Below are positions 5,527-8,526 of a stretch of DNA of 8,526 bases, piece by piece (the first letter of the stretch is position 1; every line of letters starts with the position of its first letter). The notes under the pieces are model-generated. The model searched no databases, was not told the DNA's origin, and worked only from the letters and a program-made list of their open reading frames with translations. The stretch is taken from positions 1-8,526 of the forward strand of contig JAGPEW010000025.1 in assembly GCA_018056825.1 (NCBI GenBank), read 5' to 3'. This DNA is from Candidatus Sordicultor aquaticus (GTDB taxonomy: Bacteria > Atribacterota > Atribacteria > Atribacterales > Caldatribacteriaceae). The position numbers and the translations under genes were made by a program.

Positions 5527-5527
5527 G
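5445..5527 (-). repeat. 83-base direct repeat, copy 2 (A2)
   Basis: Second copy of the 5168-5250 repeat, 76/83 identical, ending 3 bases from the yceD stop codon. The 6-base hairpin of the first copy is destroyed here by four clustered differences (5497, 5500-5502), while the promoter-like boxes are unchanged. Confidence 0.9.
5465..5493 (-). promoter_or_regulatory. Promoter-like boxes inside repeat A2, reading toward rpmF
   Basis: ATGACA (5488-5493) and TATAAT (5465-5470) on the minus strand with 17 bases between them, identical to the pair in the first repeat copy. Transcription would start near 5458, pass through the hairpins of the centre and continue toward rpmF. Confidence 0.5.
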
Positions 5528-5530
5528 AAA

Positions 5531-6070
5531 CTATAAGTTTTCTTTTGGCCAATCTTTTAGAACTGCCAATCGAGGGTCTGTAGCTTCTTCACAGAAACAC
5601 TTTTCCCTATTCCGATTTGCTCCACAAACAGGACATATCCCTCGACAATCAGGAGAACATAAAGGTTTCATGGGTAAATTTATAAGAATAACTTCTTCTA
5701 TTTCTCGCGTGATTTCTATGTAATTATCTTCCTCCCAAAAATATCCTACTTCATCAGCGTCGCTGGCTTCCGCTTCTATATCAGAGGGACGGTGAATACG
5801 ATTTAAATTTCGGTATTCCAAGTAAAAAACTGCCTTTATCTTCTGTAACGAAGGCTCCAAGCAGCGAGAACAGGGCATCACTAAAGTAGTATCTACTACA
5901 CCTTTTACTAGAATTTCGCCTCCACAGTTGGTAAGAAGTGCGTCCACTTTTACTGGTTGAGCAAAAGGCAGTTTTTCTCCTTCCCAGATCAAAGAAGGAA
6001 AATTTTCTTCTTCAATGTCCTGGAAAGTCCTTCCTACACTTTTCTTCACTTCCCCGATGTAAAGCCGCAT
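5531..6070 (-). CDS. yceD: YceD / DUF177 family protein (23S rRNA accumulation)
   Basis: A DUF177 protein of 179 residues. In E. coli and plants, members are needed for normal 23S rRNA accumulation, which agrees with its usual place beside rpmF; the molecular action is not settled. The sequence has PCSRCLEP with Cys67 and Cys70, and a C-terminal cysteine cluster (Cys138, 142, 146, 149, 158, 160) in the CSPDCRGICPVCG region, then the conserved ending DPRLAVLKDW. The cysteines could bind zinc (inference). The frame is open 15 codons further to an ATG at 6115, but I choose the ATG at 6070 because AGAGGTG lies just upstream and MRLYIGEVKKS matches the family start. This start lies inside ackA, giving a 59-base overlap. 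The stop is followed after 3 bases by the repeat element instead of rpmF. Confidence 0.9.
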   Translation of the reverse strand: MRLYIGEVKKSVGRTFQDIEEENFPSLIWEGEKLPFAQPVKVDALLTNCGGEILVKGVVDTTLVMPCSRCLEPSLQKIKAVFYLEYRNLNRIHRPSDIEAEASDADEVGYFWEEDNYIEITREIEEVILINLPMKPLCSPDCRGICPVCGANRNREKCFCEEATDPRLAVLKDWPKENL

Positions 6071-7268
6071 CACTCTCACCTCTTTCTCTTGCCAGAACCC
6101 AGGTATCTCGAGCAATTACCAGCTCTTCATTAGTAGGGATAACCATTACCGATACCCGGGACTGGTCACTACTTATAAAAGCCTCTTTCCTCCTCACTTT
6201 ATTCCGCTCATCATCTATAAATATTCCCAAATGCTCTAATCCCTGACAAACTGATTTTCTAATATAAGAGGAATTCTCCCCTATACCGGCGGTAAAAACT
6301 AAACCATCCAACCCTCCTAAAATAGCGTAATAAGAACCGATATATTTTTTAGCCCGATAAGCTATTAAATCTAAAGCTAGTTGAGCCCGATGATTAAAAG
6401 GAGCAGCATCTTCAATATCTCGAGTATCGCTACTAATCCCTGAAACACCCAGCACTCCACTTTTTTTATTCAATATCTCATCCATCTCTTCAGCCGATAG
6501 GTTTTCTTTTCTCATTAAAAACAGAGGTATAGCCGGGTCTAAGTCTCCCGAGCGCGTTCCCATTACCAGCCCTTCTAAGGGAGTAAGTCCCATAGAAGTA
6601 TCTATAGATTTACCTCCTTTTATGGCCGCAAAACTTACTCCGCTACCCATATGGCAGGTAATTAATTTTAAATCGCGAAGGTCTTTTCCTAACATTTTAG
6701 CTGCTCTCTCGGACACATATCGATGAGAAGTTCCGTGAAAACCGTATCTTCTGACCCGGTATTTTTCATAATACTCATAAGGAATAGCATAAATATAAGC
6801 ATACTCAGGCATAGTGCCATGAAAAGCGGTATCAAAAACTGCTACCTGGGGCACATCGGGCATCAATTCCTGGCAGGCTTCTATTCCTAAAATATTGGCA
6901 GGGTTGTGTAAGGGGCTCAATTCAGCACATTCCTTGATAATCTTTAAAACTTCATCATCAATTAACACTGAACCAGTGAGTTTTTCTCCTCCATGCACCA
7001 CCCGATGACCTATGGCTTCAATTCTATTAGTCTGAGTTTGTTCCCGGGTTAAAACTTCCATTACCCACTGCATAGCTACCCGATGGTTAGAAACTTCTCT
7101 TTCTTCTACAAAACTTTGACTATTATTTTTGTGCTCTAATCGAGAACCTGATGTCCCAATTCTCTCTACTATACCTTTTGCTAATACCTGGTAGCTATCT
7201 TCCTCTTCCATGCTAAACAGTTGATATTTAATCGTCGAGCTTCCACAATTGACCACCAGTATATTCAA
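6012..7268 (-). CDS. ackA: Acetate kinase
   Basis: Transfers phosphate from acetyl-phosphate to ADP, giving acetate and ATP (reversible); cytoplasmic. The ASKHA-fold motifs are present: ILVVNCGSSTIK at 3-14 (Asn7, Ser10, Lys14), GHRVVHGG at 87-94 with substrate Arg89, FDTAFH with Asp146, RRYGFHGTSH with His178, MGTRSGDLDP with Arg239, FTAGIGENS at 325-333, and TNEELVIARDT near 379-389. At 418 residues it is about 18 longer than the common length near 400. The extra tail after WVLARERG is read from sequence shared with the start of yceD. The start is a rare TTG, supported by a perfect AGGAGG site (7277-7282) 8 bases upstream and by the family N-terminus beginning directly there. It lies 18 bases after pta, forming the usual acetate-forming pair. 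Confidence 0.97.
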   Translation of the reverse strand: MNILVVNCGSSTIKYQLFSMEEEDSYQVLAKGIVERIGTSGSRLEHKNNSQSFVEEREVSNHRVAMQWVMEVLTREQTQTNRIEAIGHRVVHGGEKLTGSVLIDDEVLKIIKECAELSPLHNPANILGIEACQELMPDVPQVAVFDTAFHGTMPEYAYIYAIPYEYYEKYRVRRYGFHGTSHRYVSERAAKMLGKDLRDLKLITCHMGSGVSFAAIKGGKSIDTSMGLTPLEGLVMGTRSGDLDPAIPLFLMRKENLSAEEMDEILNKKSGVLGVSGISSDTRDIEDAAPFNHRAQLALDLIAYRAKKYIGSYYAILGGLDGLVFTAGIGENSSYIRKSVCQGLEHLGIFIDDERNKVRRKEAFISSDQSRVSVMVIPTNEELVIARDTWVLARERGESDAALHRGSEEKCRKDFPGH

Positions 7269-7276
7269 TTTTCTAT

Positions 7277-7282
7277 CCTCCT
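7277..7282 (-). promoter_or_regulatory. Ribosome binding site that decides the TTG start of ackA
   Basis: AGGAGG on the minus strand, 8 bases before the TTG at 7268. The strong site supports the non-ATG start, and the acetate kinase motif begins two residues after it. Confidence 0.8.
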
Positions 7283-7286
7283 AAAA

Positions 7287-8282
7287 TTAAAATTGAGTTT
7301 GCAATACAGTAACAGCTATCTGGTCTACTATGTCTTCTGCCTTAGCTCCCCGAGAAAGGTCATTGACTGGTTTAGCCAGACCCTGCAAAATAGGACCAAT
7401 GGCCGTAGCTTTAGCTAAGCGCTCGGTTAGTTTGTAAGAAATATTTCCAGCATCCAGGTCAGGGAAAATTAAAACATTAGCTCTCCCTGCCACCGGGCTT
7501 CCCGGCGCTTTTTTTCTGGCCACCTCAGGAACCAAAGCTGCATCGCCCTGTAACTCCCCATCTAAAAGCAATTGAGGATTCAGAGAGTGAGCAATATTGG
7601 TTGCTTCTATAACTTTGTCCACTAGCTCATGCTTGGCACTCCCTTTGGTAGAAAAAGAAAGCATAGCCACTCGAGGCTCAGCATTCAAAAGAAAAGTAGC
7701 TGTGCGAGCAGTAGTAATGGCAATATGAGCTAATTCCTCAGCATTGGGGTTGGGGTTTAACCCTGAATCAGCATACAGAAAAGCACCATTTTCCCCGTAA
7801 GGGCAATCGGGAACCACTATCAAAAAGCAACTGGAAGCTAGTTTAATTCCCGGTGCCGCTTTAATAATCTGCAGAGCTGGTCTTATAACATCAGGACTGG
7901 ACAGAACTGCTCCTCCTACTACCCCATCTACTCTACCTTCCCGCAACATCATACAGGCATAGTACATAGAACTTTTCAGTAAGTCTTCTGCTCCCTCCCG
8001 GGAAAGACCTTTGTTCTTCCTCAATTGGTAAAGGTCCTCGATATAAAATTCCCTTTTCTCATCCTTTAAGTGGTTGACTATCTCTACCCCTGAAAGGTCA
8101 AGATTGAGTTCCTGTGCTTTCTTAGCAATTTTTTCTTCTTCTCCTACAAGAACTACAGAAGCTACTTCTTCTTTTTGGGCTATTTCTGCTGCTTTCAAAA
8201 CTCGCTCATCTTGGCTTTCAGGTAAAGCAACTTTTTTCTTCAGTGCTTTGGCTCTTTCCCTAATCTTATTCAATATATCCAT
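7287..8282 (-). CDS. pta: Phosphate acetyltransferase
   Basis: Interconverts acetyl-CoA and acetyl-phosphate and feeds AckA. At 331 residues it is the short, single-domain form, without the N-terminal DRTGG and AAA-like regions of the E. coli enzyme. Family segments visible are KKVALPESQDERVLKAA at 16-32, DGVVGGAVLSSPDVIRPALQ, SFSTKGSAKHE, and the C-terminal KPVNDLSRGAKAEDIVD (304-320). Ser310, Arg311 and Asp317 match the CoA/phosphate site residues Ser309, Arg310 and Asp316 known in the Methanosarcina enzyme. The ATG follows an AGGGGT ribosome site. It is 83 bases from coaD and 18 from ackA. A phosphate butyryltransferase is a possible relative, but the length, motifs and pairing with an acetate kinase favour Pta. 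Confidence 0.96.
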   Translation of the reverse strand: MDILNKIRERAKALKKKVALPESQDERVLKAAEIAQKEEVASVVLVGEEEKIAKKAQELNLDLSGVEIVNHLKDEKREFYIEDLYQLRKNKGLSREGAEDLLKSSMYYACMMLREGRVDGVVGGAVLSSPDVIRPALQIIKAAPGIKLASSCFLIVVPDCPYGENGAFLYADSGLNPNPNAEELAHIAITTARTATFLLNAEPRVAMLSFSTKGSAKHELVDKVIEATNIAHSLNPQLLLDGELQGDAALVPEVARKKAPGSPVAGRANVLIFPDLDAGNISYKLTERLAKATAIGPILQGLAKPVNDLSRGAKAEDIVDQIAVTVLQTQF

Positions 8283-8365
8283 TCTATCTACCCCTTTTTA
8301 TAATATTAAAATCTCTTTTATTACCCCACTACCAAAAATCTTAGTCCAAAAAGGGAATATCTTAT
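8283..8365. other. Gap between coaD and pta, no clear signal
   Basis: An AT-rich 83-base gap. I see the pta ribosome site (AGGGGT, about 7 bases before the ATG), but no hairpin with a T tract, and no pair of promoter boxes at acceptable spacing. The best attempt, TTGGAC with TAATAA, has a 20-base spacer. It is unclear whether pta has its own promoter or is read through from coaD. Confidence 0.4.
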
Positions 8366-8526
8366 TCAGAAAGAATTCCCCCCAGCACGTTTCTTGCTAA
8401 ATTTATCTCTCAGTCTCTTTTCTACTACAGGAGGGACTAACCCCCGGATACAGCCACCAAAAGAAGCAATCTCTTTTACTATGGTAGAGTTAAGATAAGA
8501 AAATTCAGTACTAGTGGGTAAAAATA
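8366..8526 (-). CDS. coaD: Phosphopantetheine adenylyltransferase, C-terminal fragment
   Basis: The last 53 codons of a gene entering from the right edge; it ends with TGA. The translation begins FLPTSTEFSYLNSTIVKEIA and continues SFGGCIRGLVPPVVEKRLRDKF. This is the C-terminal part of CoaD, where the FLMPSxExSxISSSxVKE block helps bind ATP and the GxVxxLVPxxVxxxLxxK end is standard. CoaD converts 4'-phosphopantetheine to dephospho-CoA, the penultimate step of CoA synthesis. It thus sits beside pta, which uses CoA, and upstream of ACP, whose arm derives from CoA. The ending after DKF, about ten residues (SKKRAGGNSF), is a basic, unconserved tail. The nucleotide-binding HxGH motif lies outside the window, so the call rests on the C-terminus and on the coaD-pta-ackA neighbourhood. 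Confidence 0.88.
   Translation of the reverse strand, partial: FLPTSTEFSYLNSTIVKEIASFGGCIRGLVPPVVEKRLRDKFSKKRAGGNSF

Larger units (their letters stand above)
5168..5527. mobile_element. A-B-A composite repeat element between yceD and rpmF
   Basis: This 360-base region fills most of the 486-base interval between yceD and rpmF, and I find no convincing gene in it. Its layout is an 83-base repeat (A1), a 194-base centre (B), and a second 83-base repeat (A2). The centre has a 31-base repeat present twice and three hairpins. The word AGGATAGAC(C) occurs three times in alternating orientation: inverted at 5241-5249, forward at 5434-5443 and inverted at 5517-5526. It encodes no transposase, so if mobile it would be a MITE-like, non-autonomous element. 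It starts four bases past the yceD stop codon. Calling it mobile is an inference from repeat structure and from its place in a normally tight gene pair; copies elsewhere in the genome would be needed to show it. Confidence 0.5.

Noticed and set aside
5168..5527. CRISPR array or tRNA/ncRNA gene in the repeat region
   Set aside because: There are only two long repeats with one unequal interior and no regular spacers. I see no cloverleaf or recognisable riboswitch core.
6071..6115. Upstream ATG of yceD adding 15 residues
   Set aside because: No ribosome site precedes it. The inner ATG at 6070 has AGAGGTG at proper spacing, and the family N-terminus begins there.
8283..8365. Terminator or promoter between coaD and pta
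   Set aside because: There is no stem with a following T tract, and candidate boxes match poorly or have wrong spacing.

Overview
The window is a compact, AT-rich bacterial gene block in which every convincing gene lies on the minus strand. In transcription order, from high to low coordinates, it reads: 3' end of coaD, pta, ackA, yceD (DUF177), a 486-base non-coding interval, rpmF, plsX, fabK, fabD, fabG, acpP, rnc, 5' end of smc. The order coaD / pta-ackA / DUF177-rpmF / plsX-fab-acpP / rnc-smc is typical of Clostridia-like Bacillota and some deep-branching relatives. FabK as enoyl-ACP reductase and the strong AGGAGG-type ribosome sites fit this. I cannot fix the phylum: fapR, fabH and fabF, common members of the clostridial version, are absent here, so an uncultured lineage such as Atribacterota or Aerophobota is also possible (inference).

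Right part (about 5531-8526): the C-terminus of CoaD (CoA synthesis) is followed by Pta and AckA, which convert acetyl-CoA to acetate with ATP formation. YceD, a cysteine-rich protein linked to 23S rRNA accumulation, follows. The yceD start lies inside the ackA coding region, a 59-base overlap.

Middle (5045-5530): a non-coding interval separates yceD from rpmF, genes that normally sit almost back to back. It holds an A-B-A structure. Two 83-base direct repeats (5168-5250 and 5445-5527, 76/83 identical) flank a centre with a 31-base C-tract repeat present twice, several hairpins, and three copies of an AGGATAGAC-type word in alternating orientation. Each 83-base copy carries an excellent sigma-70-like promoter (ATGACA-N17-TATAAT) pointing toward rpmF. 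A further promoter (TTGCAA-N17-TATACT) lies between the element and rpmF. This is the least ordinary part of the window.

Left part (1-5044): bL32, PlsX, FabK, FabD, FabG and ACP form a tightly packed unit (overlaps of 1-4 bases or gaps of 1-26). FabD charges ACP with malonate, FabG and FabK carry out the two reductions of elongation, and PlsX diverts acyl-ACP into phospholipid. RNase III and SMC follow, coupling lipid supply to RNA processing and chromosome organisation. Two enzymes lack a residue normally considered part of the active site: RNase III has Ser119 where the metal-binding Asp is expected, and FabG has Gly114 where the catalytic Asn is expected.
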